Positions 8,871 to 20,198 are shown, counted from the stretch's first letter. The stretch: DNA of 64,000 nucleotides from Pseudomonas sp. ADAK18 (GCF_012935695.1 NZ_CP052859.1:6241001-6305000); one strand, 5' to 3'. Made by a program: numbers and translations. Notes: generated from the letters alone by a model not told the origin.

Positions 8871-10042
8871 GGCAGCAGTTGCTCCCAGGCGGGTTGGGCG
8901 AGGGGCGGCTTTGGCAGTTCAGGCAGCTTTTCAGTGGTGGATGGCTTGATGCCGTCACGTTCCAGTGCATTGATCACTCGATCGGCGAAGTCGGGTGCCA
9001 AGGCCAGCTTGGTCGGCCAGCCCACCAGCAGGCGATCCTGTTCGGCGAGGAAGGCGTTGTCCGGGCGGGTCAGGCCTGATTGCAGCGGTTCGGCGCGATC
9101 CACTCGCAGGGTGGCCCACTGTGTCTGGCTCATATCGATCCACGGCAGCAGTTGCGCCAGTTCCTTTTGCGCAGTGGCAATCTGTTCTGCTGGCGTGCGG
9201 GCGACACCTTCGGCTTCGGCAATATCGCCTCCCAGGTACCAGACCCAATTGCCGTCGGCTGCCGGGTGAGTGGTGACGGTGATGCGAGGCTTGGTGCCGC
9301 CGCCCAGGCAGTGGGCATACAGCGGCTTCAGGCCGGGGCCTTTGGCGATGATCATGTGCAGTGGGCGACGCTGCATGGCGGGCTGGCTCAGGCCCAATGC
9401 GGTCAGCAGATCAGCCGTCCCGGCGCCGGCGCTGAGGACGATGCGCTGGGCGCGAATCTCGCGGCCATCGACCTTCAGTCCCGCCAGTGTGCCGTCTTCC
9501 AGCAGCGGTTCAATCTGTTGCCCGGCGAGCAAACCATCACCGGCCAATTCTGCCAGGCGTTTGATCAGACTCGGCACATCCACCACCAGTTCGGCCAGGC
9601 GATAGACCTTGCCCTTGAAGCGGCGGTCTTGCAGGGCGGGCGGCAGGTCGTCGCCCTTGACCTGATCCACCCGGCCACGCACGGCCTTGCTGGCGAAAAA
9701 GCTGGTGAGGTTGCCGGCCAGGGTGCCCGGGGACCATAAATAGTGGGCCTGGGACAGCAGGCGCACGCCGGACAGGTCCAGTTCGCCGCTGCCGGCCAAG
9801 GCCTCGCGCCAGCGGCGGGGCATGTCGGCAATGGCTTCGGAGGCGCCGGTCAGGGCGCCGTGCAGGGCATATTTTGCACCGCCGTGAATGATCCCTTGGG
9901 ACTTCACGCTTTGCCCGCCGCCCAGCGAGGCACTTTCCACCAGCACCGTGGAAAACCCCTGGCTGCGCAGGCGCGCATTGAGCCAGAGGCCGGCAACCCC
10001 GGCGCCGACTATCAGAACGTCGGTGGAAATAACGGATGGCAT
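8867..10042 (-). CDS. FAD-dependent oxidoreductase (DAO family)
   Basis: A 391-residue flavoprotein. The dinucleotide-binding motif GAGVAG is at residues 13-18, followed by the acidic end of the second strand (VLVESA) and GGGQSVKSQGIIHGG, a pattern seen in DAO-type oxidases and glycerol-3-phosphate/L-2-hydroxyglutarate dehydrogenase relatives. A second FAD-contact motif (VLSAGAGTADLL) appears near residue 207. It heads the leftward operon that continues with the aldo/keto reductase. I cannot name the substrate. The family reading is firm. Confidence 0.87.
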   Translation of the reverse strand: MPSVISTDVLIVGAGVAGLWLNARLRSQGFSTVLVESASLGGGQSVKSQGIIHGGAKYALHGALTGASEAIADMPRRWREALAGSGELDLSGVRLLSQAHYLWSPGTLAGNLTSFFASKAVRGRVDQVKGDDLPPALQDRRFKGKVYRLAELVVDVPSLIKRLAELAGDGLLAGQQIEPLLEDGTLAGLKVDGREIRAQRIVLSAGAGTADLLTALGLSQPAMQRRPLHMIIAKGPGLKPLYAHCLGGGTKPRITVTTHPAADGNWVWYLGGDIAEAEGVARTPAEQIATAQKELAQLLPWIDMSQTQWATLRVDRAEPLQSGLTRPDNAFLAEQDRLLVGWPTKLALAPDFADRVINALERDGIKPSTTEKLPELPKPPLAQPAWEQLLP

Positions 10043-10164
10043 GCGGCGACCTCAGTGTTCAAGACAAGCTGCCAAGTATACAGGCTCATGCCATGTGCAC
10101 TGTAGGCGCTGTCGAGTGAAACGAGGCTGCGAATTCTGGACTCCCTTGAGTGTTGAGCGAACGG

Positions 10165-10500
10165 TCAATGCCCAGCGGTTTTCGAAAACAACTGAATCAC
10201 TACCACCCCCAACACAATCAAGCCCATCCCGAGCATCGCGGGGATATCGAGTTTCTGCCCATAGATAAACAGTGCAGCAATGCTGACCATGACAATCCCC
10301 ATCCCGGCCCAGACGGCATAAGCCACGCCCACTGGCACGGTACGTACCACCAGGGTCAGCATCCAGAAGGCCACGCTGTAGCCGACAATCACCAGTAGCA
10401 GGGGGATTGGTGTGCTGAAGCCCTTGATCGCTTTCATGGAAACGGTGGCGATCACTTCCGAGCAAATGGCGATAGCCAGGTAATAGTAAGCAGCGTTCAT
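10165..10500 (-). CDS. small multidrug resistance (SMR) efflux protein
   Basis: A 111-residue protein with four transmembrane helices. The essential membrane-embedded glutamate is E15 (ICSEVIAT), and W64 (YAVWAGMG) corresponds to EmrE W63. This is the EmrE/QacE type, a dimeric proton antiporter for cationic drugs or guanidinium-like compounds. It is divergent from a LysR gene with a 102-base gap holding a palindrome, so the LysR protein may control it. It is separated from the FAD oxidoreductase by 122 bases and may be a separate unit. Confidence 0.9.
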   Translation of the reverse strand: MNAAYYYLAIAICSEVIATVSMKAIKGFSTPIPLLLVIVGYSVAFWMLTLVVRTVPVGVAYAVWAGMGIVMVSIAALFIYGQKLDIPAMLGMGLIVLGVVVIQLFSKTAGH

Positions 10501-10561
10501 GGGGTAATCCTCGGTGTAGGGTCGCTTGATAAGGTCGGCATTCTAGAGACTCCACAAATGG

Positions 10562-10576
10562 GGTAAAGTCATTACC
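10562..10576. promoter_or_regulatory. LysR-type operator-like inverted repeat
   Basis: GGTAA-AGTCA-TTACC, a perfect 5-5-5 dyad in the gap between the divergent SMR and LysR genes, 26 bases before the LysR start. Its size and position fit a LysR-family recognition box. No experimental support is visible. Confidence 0.5.
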
Positions 10577-10602
10577 TATCAGAAATAAAGATGGGTTGAG
10601 CC

Positions 10603-11493
10603 ATGAGTGTGCAGTGGAGCCTGGAGCAGATGCGTCTGTTTGTCAGCGTCGCCGAGCAGCGTTCGTTTTCGGCAGTGGCGCGGGACCAGCGTAGGGCGCA
10701 GTCGGCGGTTAGCAATGGCATCGCCTTGTTGGAAGCAGACCTGGGGCTCAGTCTGTTTGATCGCAGCAGCGGCCGTCAGCCACGCCTGACCGAAGCCGGA
10801 ATGGTATTGCTGGAGGAGGCGCGGGAAGTCTTGCGTCAGTGCGAGCGCCTCAACGGTCGTGCCATGTCGCTGATGCGCGGCGAAGAGGCGTGCCTGCGCC
10901 TGGCGCAGGATGAGGCGATGCTCTATCAGCCGGTACTCGACAGCCTTGAAGCCCTGGCGGGGAAATTCCCCAGCCTGGAAGTGCAGCTGTCCAGCGCGGC
11001 CCAAGGAGACGTGGCGCGCAAATTGGTGGAGCGCCAGGCGGACCTGGGCCTGTTGTTCTACCACGACCAGATCCCCGAAGCCCTGGAGCGGCGGGTGGTG
11101 GGCAGTGTGGAAATGGTCACGGTGTGCGGCGTCGGGCATCCACTGGCAACGGGGAAACACGTGCTTTGCCAGCATCTGGCGCAGTTTCGGCAATTGCTAA
11201 TGTCCACCCAAACCAGCGTGTATCCCGGCAGCGAAGCCGCCAGCCCGCAGGTGTGGCGTGCCGACAGCTTCTATGTGCTGGCCGAATGGCTCTCGCGGGG
11301 ATTGGGCTGGGCCTGGTTGCCGCGACACGTGGTGCAGTACCCGACGTATCAGGGCCAGATGGTCGAACTGGACAGCGAATGGACTCCGCCGGCGCTGGTA
11401 GTGGAGATGGTATGGCGTCGTGATGAGCCCTTGGGCCCGGCCGCCCGCTTCCTGGCCGAACGTTTTGCCGAGTGCTTGCAGGCGATCGACTGA
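10603..11493 (+). CDS. LysR family transcriptional regulator
   Basis: A 296-residue regulator. The N-terminal winged helix-turn-helix is clear (LEQMRLFVSVAEQRSFSAVA, then QSAVSNGIALLEADLGLSLFDR), with the periplasmic-binding-like effector domain from about residue 90. It is divergent from the SMR transporter and a perfect 15-base dyad lies between them. The waaA start lies only 23 bases past its stop but is probably an independent gene. The effector is unknown. The HTH carries QRRAQSAVS, with RAQS where AQPAVS is more common. Confidence 0.92.
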   Translation: MSVQWSLEQMRLFVSVAEQRSFSAVARDQRRAQSAVSNGIALLEADLGLSLFDRSSGRQPRLTEAGMVLLEEAREVLRQCERLNGRAMSLMRGEEACLRLAQDEAMLYQPVLDSLEALAGKFPSLEVQLSSAAQGDVARKLVERQADLGLLFYHDQIPEALERRVVGSVEMVTVCGVGHPLATGKHVLCQHLAQFRQLLMSTQTSVYPGSEAASPQVWRADSFYVLAEWLSRGLGWAWLPRHVVQYPTYQGQMVELDSEWTPPALVVEMVWRRDEPLGPAARFLAERFAECLQAID

Positions 11494-11516
11494 AAAAGCC
11501 GATAAACTCCGCCGCC

Positions 11517-12794
11517 ATGAATAGAACTCTCTACAGCTGTCTGTTTTACCTGGCGCTGCCGTTGGTGGCTTTACGTCTATGGCTGCGGGCCCGCAAGGCA
11601 CCGGCTTATGCCACGCGCGTCAGCGAGCGCTTTTCCTACGGACTGCCGGTGATGCAGCCCGGCGGAATCTGGGTGCACGCCGTGTCGGTGGGGGAAAGCA
11701 TCGCCGCCGCGCCGATGATCCGCAGCCTGTTGCAACGTTATCCACAGCTGCCGATCACCGTCACCTGCATGACGCCCACCGGTTCCGAGCGGATCCAGGC
11801 GTTGTTCGCCAATGAGCCGCGGATCCAGCATTGCTATCTGCCCTATGACTTGCCCTGCGCTGCTGCGCGGTTTCTCGATAAGGTCCAGCCGAAGCTGGCG
11901 GTGATCATGGAAACCGAGCTGTGGCCCAACCACATCCATCAGTGCGCCAAGCGCGGGATTCCGGTGGCACTGGCCAACGCGCGACTGTCAGCGCGTTCGG
12001 CGAAGGGTTACGGACGTTTCGCTAAACTGACCGCGCCGATGTTGTCGGAAATGAGCCTGTTCGCTGTGCAGACCGAAACCGAGGCCGAGCGTTTTCGCAG
12101 CCTGGGTGCGCGACCGGAAACCGTCGAAGTCACCGGTTCGATCAAGTTTGACCTGACGATTGATCCTCAGCTTCTGGCGCGTGCAGCCGCCCTGCGCCAG
12201 CAATGGCAGGCCAGTGAGCGCCCGGTGTGGATCGCCGCCAGTACCCACGAAGGTGAAGATGAAGTAGTGCTGGCCGCCCATCGCCAGTTGCTCGCCAGTC
12301 ATCCCGATGCGCTGCTGATTTTGGTGCCGCGTCATCCGGAGCGTTTCAACGCGGTGTTTGAACTGTGTCAGCAGCAAGGGTTTGCCACGGTGCGGCGTTC
12401 CAGCGGTGAGCCGGTTGCGGCCGATACTTCGGTATTGCTTGGCGACACCATGGGCGAATTGCTGTTTCTGTATGCCCTGGCCGACAGCGCCTTTGTCGGC
12501 GGCAGCCTGGTGCCTACGGGCGGGCATAATTTGTTGGAGCCGGCGGCGCTGGCCAAGCCGGTCATCACCGGCCCGCATTTGTTCAACTTCCTCGAGATCG
12601 CCGCGATGATGCGCGAAGTCGGCGCGTTACAGGAAGTGGATGATGCCGAAGGGTTGGCGGTGGCGGTGCAGCGTTTGTTCGAGTTGCCGCAGGATGCGCA
12701 GAAGATGGCGCAGGCGGGGCTCAAGGTGATGCAGGCCAATCAGGGAGCGTTGCAGCGGTTGTTGGATGGGTTGGGCAAACTGCTGAACCCCTGA
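11517..12794 (+). CDS. waaA: Kdo transferase WaaA (KdtA)
   Basis: A 425-residue inner-membrane-anchored glycosyltransferase that adds Kdo residues from CMP-Kdo to lipid IVA. An N-terminal hydrophobic anchor (CLFYLALPLVALRLWL) precedes a GT-B fold: the acceptor-side motif GGIWVHAVSVGE with its catalytic glutamate, ETELWPN, and the CMP-Kdo-side motifs RHPER and GGHNLLEPAA. The ATG at 11517 gives the usual start MNRTLYSCLFYL; upstream in-frame codons would add unrelated residues. It belongs functionally with msbA and hldE although some 4 kb away. Confidence 0.96.
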   Translation: MNRTLYSCLFYLALPLVALRLWLRARKAPAYATRVSERFSYGLPVMQPGGIWVHAVSVGESIAAAPMIRSLLQRYPQLPITVTCMTPTGSERIQALFANEPRIQHCYLPYDLPCAAARFLDKVQPKLAVIMETELWPNHIHQCAKRGIPVALANARLSARSAKGYGRFAKLTAPMLSEMSLFAVQTETEAERFRSLGARPETVEVTGSIKFDLTIDPQLLARAAALRQQWQASERPVWIAASTHEGEDEVVLAAHRQLLASHPDALLILVPRHPERFNAVFELCQQQGFATVRRSSGEPVAADTSVLLGDTMGELLFLYALADSAFVGGSLVPTGGHNLLEPAALAKPVITGPHLFNFLEIAAMMREVGALQEVDDAEGLAVAVQRLFELPQDAQKMAQAGLKVMQANQGALQRLLDGLGKLLNP

Positions 12795-12795
12795 C

Positions 12796-12890
12796 AACAC
12801 AAAGCCCAATGTGGGAGCGGGCTGCTCGCGAAGGCGGTTGTAGCCGCATTCGCGGGCAAGTCGCACCGCCGCCCCCACATTTTTGTGTTG
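12796..12890. repeat. REP pair between convergent waaA and tolC
   Basis: A fluorescens-type REP sequence (GTGGGAGCGGGC...GCTCGCGAA core) and an imperfect inverted partner (12810-12880) are enclosed by a 9-bp stem CAACACAAA (12796-12804) / TTTGTGTTG (12882-12890). The whole can fold into one long hairpin and may serve as a two-way transcript end for the convergent genes. Confidence 0.75.
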
Positions 12891-12893
12891 TGC

Positions 12894-14333
12894 TTAATAG
12901 TTGGGATTAGCCTTCAACTGCTCCGCAGCCGCCTTGGCCAGATCCGGCGGCAGGAAGTCTTTATCCGGGTTGTAATCCGCCTTCAGATACCGCGACAAAT
13001 CCTGCAAATCCCCCGGGTTCAACGTCCCCGCTGCCTGTTTCAAGCGCAGGTTGTCGAGGATGTAGTCATAGCGACTGTTGTTGTAGTTGCGCACCGAGGT
13101 GTACAGCTGACGCTGGGCATCGAGCACGTCGACGATATTACGCGTGCCCACCTGATAGCCGATTTCCGTGGCTTCCACCGCGCTCTGGTTGGAGATGATC
13201 GACTGGCGGCGCGCTTGCACCTGCTCCACATCGGTGTTCACCGCGCGGTGCAGGTTGCGGGTATTTTCCACTACCTGGCGGCGCAGGCCTTCGCGTTGCT
13301 GCTCGGTCTGATCCAGGCGGGAATAGGATTCGCGCACTTGCGAACTGGTCAGGCCACCGCTGTAGATCGGGATGTTCAGGCGCAGGCCAACGGTGCGTTG
13401 CGAAACATCACCACCGTAAGGGACGGGCAGTTGGTTTGGGTTGCTGAAGCCGAGAGCATCATTGTCACCCTTTTCGTACTGCGCCACCGCATCCAGGGTA
13501 GGTGCGTGGCCGGCCTTGCGTTGCTTGAGGGTTTCCTCGGCGGCGGTTACCGCATAGTTGCTGGCCAGCAAGTTCAGATTCTGCCGGCCTGCGGTTTCGA
13601 CCCATGCCTTGGCGTCGTTCGGCGCCGGCGGCAACACCGGCAGGGTGTGCACGATGCCCTGAATCGAGTTGTACTGGCGGTTGGTCAGGGTGATCAGTGC
13701 TTCGAAGGCGTCGTCCACCTGGCGCTGGGCCAGGATCCGATTGGCCCGTGCGGTGTCGTAGCTGGCCTGGGATTGCAGCACGTCGGTCTTGTCTGACAGG
13801 CCGACATCGAAACGCTCATTGGACTGGTCGAGCTGGCGCTTGAACGCGGCTTCTTCAGCCTTGGTCGACGCCAGATTGTCCTGGGTCCGCAGCACCGTGA
13901 AGTAGTTCTCGGCGCTTTGCAGGATCATGTTCTGCTCGGTGGCCGACAGTTGCAGGGCGGCCTGTTCATTGACGGCTTCAGCGGCCTGCAACTGGAACCA
14001 ACGATCAATGCGGAACAGCGGCTGGCTCAAGGTCGCACGCCAGGAGTGAGCATCGCGATTGGCGGTGGCGGCCGGCTGGTAGATTTGCGTACGCACGTTG
14101 TTGCTGTCGGCACCGGCTGACAGGTTCGGCAGTAAACCGGCGCGGGCCTGGGGCACCACCTCTTTCTGCGCGCCGTATTGGGCGCGGGCAGCAGCCAGGT
14201 CGGCGTTGTTATCCACGGCTTCCTCGTAGACGCTGACCAGGTCGGTTTTGGTTGTCAGGGGCGCTTCAGCTGCCCAGGCCATTCCATTGGTCGCACAAGA
14301 CACGGCAAGAGCCAGTGAGAGTTTGCGCAGCAT
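12894..14333 (-). CDS. tolC: TolC family outer membrane channel protein
   Basis: A 479-residue outer-membrane efflux protein. A signal peptide (MLRKLSLALAVSCATNGMAWA, cleavage after AWA near residue 21) is followed by two repeats of the OEP fold with long alpha-helical coiled stretches and the conserved NLSAGADSN-type strand after the first helix (ARAGLLPNLSAG). It is the outer duct of type I secretion or RND efflux systems. No inner-membrane or adaptor genes are adjacent, which fits the stand-alone TolC of enteric bacteria and the equivalent orphan in Pseudomonas. Confidence 0.92.
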   Translation of the reverse strand: MLRKLSLALAVSCATNGMAWAAEAPLTTKTDLVSVYEEAVDNNADLAAARAQYGAQKEVVPQARAGLLPNLSAGADSNNVRTQIYQPAATANRDAHSWRATLSQPLFRIDRWFQLQAAEAVNEQAALQLSATEQNMILQSAENYFTVLRTQDNLASTKAEEAAFKRQLDQSNERFDVGLSDKTDVLQSQASYDTARANRILAQRQVDDAFEALITLTNRQYNSIQGIVHTLPVLPPAPNDAKAWVETAGRQNLNLLASNYAVTAAEETLKQRKAGHAPTLDAVAQYEKGDNDALGFSNPNQLPVPYGGDVSQRTVGLRLNIPIYSGGLTSSQVRESYSRLDQTEQQREGLRRQVVENTRNLHRAVNTDVEQVQARRQSIISNQSAVEATEIGYQVGTRNIVDVLDAQRQLYTSVRNYNNSRYDYILDNLRLKQAAGTLNPGDLQDLSRYLKADYNPDKDFLPPDLAKAAAEQLKANPNY

Positions 14334-14495
14334 GAGGCGATCCCTAGAGTGAATATTACGACAATAATTTATCGCCCAAGGCTACGGCGAGCGATTCGGA
14401 GCGTCAAGGCCTCGGAGCAGTAGCCGAGTGTAGTGGCGGCGTCACGGCACAACAATCCTGTAATTACGCCATTCATCACGCTGAATGCACCGCTA

Positions 14496-14526
14496 TTGGC
14501 AATTTGCCTGCTCCATGGTCTAGACT
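14496..14526 (+). promoter_or_regulatory. candidate promoter of the thiC leader
   Basis: TTGGCA (14496-14501) and TAGACT (14521-14526) are separated by 19 bases and lie just before the riboswitch aptamer. The spacing is longer than ideal, so the call is tentative. Confidence 0.35.
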
Positions 14527-14533
14527 GGCTGCG

Positions 14534-16690
<2,157 letters not shown>

Positions 16691-16720
16691 TCCGGGATTG
16701 CGGGTGCCTGTAAGGACCTC

Positions 16721-16769
16721 TTCGCGAGCAAGTCGAATCGTCGCACCGCCGATTCGACTTGCTCGCGAA
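16721..16769. repeat. 20-bp perfect REP-like inverted repeat between thiC and cytX
   Basis: TTCGCGAGCAAGTCGAATCG (16721-16740) is the exact reverse complement of 16750-16769, with a 9-base loop TCGCACCGC. It is related to the fluorescens REP family. In RNA it would be a very stable hairpin between the two cistrons, which could protect the thiC message or lower cytX expression. Confidence 0.85.
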
Positions 16770-16811
16770 AGCAATCTCTCAAACAACAAATGCCCCTCTG
16801 AGATAACACCC

Positions 16812-18101
16812 TTGAGCATTCAACCCAGCACCTATTCCCCAGACATTGCGGTCCCCACCGACAAGCGCGTCTTTGGCGCCCGCGATCTCTTCTCCCTGTG
16901 GTTCTCCCTAGGCATCGGCCTGATGGTCCTGCAAACCGGCGCATTATTGGCGCCGGGCTTGGGCTTGTCCGGCTCGTTACTGGCGATTTTCCTCGGCACT
17001 CTGGTCGGCGTGCTGCTGCTCGCCGCCGTCGGCGTGATTGGCAGCGACACCGGCCTGTCCTCCATGGCCGCCCTCAAGCTCAGCCTCGGCGCCAAGGGCG
17101 CAAGCCTGCCCGCGCTGCTGAACCTGCTGCAACTGATTGGCTGGGGCTCGTTCGAAATCATCGTCATGCGCGATGCCGCCAGCTTGCTGGGCACACGGGC
17201 GTTCAACGAAGGCAGTCTGCTGGCCAGCCCGCTGCTTTGGACCTTGTTCTTTGGCGGCCTCGCAACCTTGTTGGCTGTCAGCGGTCCATTGACCTTCGTG
17301 CGGCAAATCCTGCGCAAGTGGGGCATCTGGCTGCTGCTCGCCGCCTGCTTGTGGCTAACCTGGAACCTGTTCGCCAAGGCCGATCTGGCCGCCCTCTGGG
17401 TCCAGGCCGGTGACGGTTCGATGCCGTTTGCCGTGGGTTTTGATATCGCCATTGCGATGCCGTTGTCCTGGCTGCCGCTGATTGCCGATTACTCACGCTT
17501 CGGCAAACGTGCGAAAAGCGTGTTCGGCGGTACCGCACTGGGCTTTTTTATCGGTAACTTCTGGCTGATGAGCCTGGGCGTGGCTTACACCCTGGCGTTC
17601 GCGCCGAGCGGTGAAGTGAATGCGCTGCTGCTGGCGTTGGCCGGGGCTGGCCTGGGGATTCCGCTGTTGCTGATTCTGCTGGATGAATCAGAAAATGCCT
17701 TCGCCGATATTCACTCGGCTGCGGTGTCCAGCGGGATTCTGTTGCGCTTGAAAGTCGAGCACCTGGCGTTGGCTATCGGTGTGATCTGCACCCTGATCGC
17801 TTGCCTGGCACCGCTGGCGCAGTATCAGAACTTCCTGCTGTTGATCGGCTCGGTGTTCGCGCCGCTGTTCGGCGTGGTGTTGGTGGATCACTTTATCCTG
17901 CGCCGCCGTGGCCAGGCCGTCGCCGCAAGCCTGCGCTGGCCGGCGTTGCTGGCCTGGCTCGGAGGCGTCAGTACCTATCACCTGTTGGCCAATTTGTACC
18001 CGGATATTGGTGCGACCCTGCCGGCACTGGTGCTGGCAGGGCTGCTGCAATTTATCCTGGGCCGGGCCTTCAGTGGCGCGCGGGCACCAGTTCAGGCTTG
18101 A
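16812..18101 (+). CDS. cytX: CytX-type hydroxymethylpyrimidine transporter (NCS1 family)
   Basis: A 429-residue permease with about twelve transmembrane segments, of the nucleobase:cation symporter-1 family. Family blocks visible are FGARDLFSLWFSLGIGLMVLQTGALL, QLIGWGSFEIIVMRDA (quoted in part) and PLSWLPLIADYSRF. Its place immediately after riboswitch-controlled thiC matches the predicted HMP transporter CytX. No ATG gives a complete first helix; the TTG at 16812 gives LSIQPSTYSPDIAVP and is the best start, with a poor ribosome-binding site. Its 3' end overlaps the convergent lipoprotein gene by 32 bases. Confidence 0.85.
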   Translation: MSIQPSTYSPDIAVPTDKRVFGARDLFSLWFSLGIGLMVLQTGALLAPGLGLSGSLLAIFLGTLVGVLLLAAVGVIGSDTGLSSMAALKLSLGAKGASLPALLNLLQLIGWGSFEIIVMRDAASLLGTRAFNEGSLLASPLLWTLFFGGLATLLAVSGPLTFVRQILRKWGIWLLLAACLWLTWNLFAKADLAALWVQAGDGSMPFAVGFDIAIAMPLSWLPLIADYSRFGKRAKSVFGGTALGFFIGNFWLMSLGVAYTLAFAPSGEVNALLLALAGAGLGIPLLLILLDESENAFADIHSAAVSSGILLRLKVEHLALAIGVICTLIACLAPLAQYQNFLLLIGSVFAPLFGVVLVDHFILRRRGQAVAASLRWPALLAWLGGVSTYHLLANLYPDIGATLPALVLAGLLQFILGRAFSGARAPVQA

Positions 18102-18816
18102 TCACACCGCTGAGCCGGGCGTAGGGAAGGGTTATTTCGATCAGCCCCAAGGCGTAAGGCGCAATGGTGGTGACGTTGTACTTGAGGACTACCCCGGTGC
18201 TGGTCAACGCCACATTCGGGGTTTTCTGGAAAGGCCAGTTCTTCACGAATTCCGGGTCACGGTCCATTTGCGAACTGATCAGCCAGCTGTTGTGGGCCAC
18301 TTTCGCGGTTCTCCAGAAGGCGTCTTCCTGGCCTGGCAACAGCATGTCGGCCAGGGTCAGCTCTTTGTGCAGCAGGCGTGAATAGTTGATGAAGCCGCGT
18401 CCCGGGTCGCCGTGGGCGGTACCGGTGTCCAAATAACTGGATACTTCGATGATCACCAGTCCGTCATGCTGCTCACGTACCTTGGCTTGTAAGTACATGC
18501 TGTTGCGATTGGGCGACTCGCGCAAAAACTTTTCCCGATAGGCGCTCAGGCTGGATGGCACGCTGGCGTTGGGCGAGGTACGGGTCATCTGCAACAGGCG
18601 TTGTTCCACCACGGTGTCGAGTTGTGGCTCGGCGGGGAAATGCACGGTGTCGATGTTCACCAGTGGGCAGTCCGGGCTGCCGCAGCCAGGCTTGATCTGC
18701 TCCGAGGCGTCCGAAGTGCTATCCAAAGGTTTGAGGTAGCTGGGTTGGAACAGACTCTGGCAAGCGCCGAGGGTCAGGGCAATACAAGCCATAGAGGCGA
18801 TTTTTAAAAGCGACAT
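18070..18816 (-). CDS. RsiV/DUF3298-type lipoprotein
   Basis: A 248-residue protein with a lipoprotein signal ending in the lipobox LGAC (modified cysteine C19). The body resembles the DUF3298/RsiV-like periplasmic domain, including the DTGTAHGDPGRGFINYSR segment and a conserved C-terminal strand ending with the IAPYALGLIEITLPYARL sequence. RsiV relatives bind lysozyme or peptidoglycan fragments, but no sigma factor gene is adjacent, so no signalling role is implied here. It is convergent with cytX (32-base overlap) and divergent from nudF. Confidence 0.75.
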   Translation of the reverse strand: MSLLKIASMACIALTLGACQSLFQPSYLKPLDSTSDASEQIKPGCGSPDCPLVNIDTVHFPAEPQLDTVVEQRLLQMTRTSPNASVPSSLSAYREKFLRESPNRNSMYLQAKVREQHDGLVIIEVSSYLDTGTAHGDPGRGFINYSRLLHKELTLADMLLPGQEDAFWRTAKVAHNSWLISSQMDRDPEFVKNWPFQKTPNVALTSTGVVLKYNVTTIAPYALGLIEITLPYARLSGVIKPELVPARH

Positions 18817-19040
18817 GTGCGTCCTTCGTGCCTTCTAGAGAAATCGGGAGGAAAGGTGAAAATGTGGAGCTTCGACTACCAACGGGGCCGTCAGTTCGCC
18901 ACTAAGCTGATTAGAGTGAGTTTGACGTCCGCCGTCCATCCCGGCAACCGGAAAGGGGCTGCATCCTGGGGGCGGAGCGCGTTAGGATGGCGCGATCTCG
19001 AGGGCTACCTCGACACCGCCAGGCAATAAACGAGGTTGAT

Positions 19041-19658
19041 ATGACGGACACTGCGAAATCGACGCCGAGCAAGATTGAAGTGGTTCAGCGCGAGAATGCC
19101 TACAAGGGCTTCTACAAGCTCGATCGGCTGAAGCTGCGCCACGAGAAGTTCGACGGTGGCATGAGCCGAGAGCTCAATCGCGAAGTCTTTGTTCGCCATG
19201 ATGCGGTGTGCGTGCTGCCTTACGATCCGCAGCGCGATGAAGTGGTACTGATCGAACAGTTTCGTGTCGGCGCCATGGGCCGCACCGACAACCCGTGGCT
19301 GATAGAAATGGTTGCGGGCCTGATCGACAAGGATGAACAGCCGGAGGAGGTTGCGCACCGCGAAGCCGAGGAGGAAGCTGGACTGACCTTCTCTGCGTTG
19401 TGGCCGATTACCCAATACTTCCCTTCGCCGGGCGGCAGTACCGAGTTTGTTCATCTGTTCCTGGGGCGTTGCGACAGCAGCGGGGCAGGTGGAGTCCATG
19501 GACTGGAAGAGGAAGCAGAAGACATTCGCGTCACCGTCTGGGCCTTCGAAGATGCCCTGCAAGCGGTGCGTGATGGAAAAATTTCCAACGCAGCCAGCAT
19601 TATCGCCCTGCAATGGCTTGCGCTTAATCGCGCGGAAGTGAGGGGGTTATGGCAGTAA
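19041..19658 (+). CDS. nudF: ADP-ribose pyrophosphatase (NudF/AdpP)
   Basis: A 205-residue Nudix hydrolase splitting ADP-ribose into AMP and ribose-5-phosphate. The full Nudix box GX5EX7REXXEEXG spans residues 93-115 (GLIDKDEQ...REAEEEAGL), and SPGGSTEFVHLF about 15 residues later is the NudF-type substrate loop. The ATG at 19041 is preceded by GAGG; an upstream in-frame ATG at 18987 lacks such a site. It overlaps the next gene by 10 bases and is the first of the conserved nudF-yqiB-cpdA-yqiA order known from enteric bacteria. Confidence 0.94.
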   Translation: MTDTAKSTPSKIEVVQRENAYKGFYKLDRLKLRHEKFDGGMSRELNREVFVRHDAVCVLPYDPQRDEVVLIEQFRVGAMGRTDNPWLIEMVAGLIDKDEQPEEVAHREAEEEAGLTFSALWPITQYFPSPGGSTEFVHLFLGRCDSSGAGGVHGLEEEAEDIRVTVWAFEDALQAVRDGKISNAASIIALQWLALNRAEVRGLWQ

Positions 19659-20098
19659 AGACACGGGAGCGATATCGGGTGGACCTGATCGGGCTGCAAG
19701 CAGCCTGTGAGGCCAACTATGCACGGCTGATGCGGCTGCTGCCGGACATGCGCCACACCCCCGAGGCGCGGCGCATTGCCGTGACCCACGGGGATCAGAT
19801 GCTCGGCGTGCTGACCCTGGAAGTCATTCTGACCTGCCCGTACACCACGACATTGCGCGTGCGCCAGGAGCATAGTCTGCCGTGGTTGCCGGTGCCGCAG
19901 CTGGAGGTTCAGGTGTATCACGACGCGCGCATGGCCGAAGTAGTCAGCGCCGAACATGCGCGACGCTTTCGCAGCATCTATCCTTACCCCAATGTGTTCA
20001 TGCACCAGCCCGATGAGAAAGCACAGCTCAATGTGTTCCTCGGTGAATGGTTGAGTCACTGCCTGGCCCTGGGCCATGAGTTTGAAGTCGTTCGGTAG
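19649..20098 (+). CDS. yqiB: DUF1249 (YqiB-like) protein
   Basis: A 149-residue soluble protein matching the YqiB/DUF1249 family: an N-terminal YRVDLIGLQAACEANYARLMRLLPDM block and a C-terminal NVFLGEWLSHCLALGHE block. The biochemical role is unknown. It overlaps nudF by 10 bases and precedes cpdA, the same order as in E. coli, which supports orthology. Confidence 0.85.
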   Translation: MAVKTRERYRVDLIGLQAACEANYARLMRLLPDMRHTPEARRIAVTHGDQMLGVLTLEVILTCPYTTTLRVRQEHSLPWLPVPQLEVQVYHDARMAEVVSAEHARRFRSIYPYPNVFMHQPDEKAQLNVFLGEWLSHCLALGHEFEVVR

Positions 20099-20198
20099 AT
20101 GTGAACTGCGTCTGCTTCCTTAGGTTTCCTCTTTGTGTCCTGCCCCAGCATAATTGCGCCTAATGTCCATTCCTGTGATCACGCCCTGGGAGAACGCC

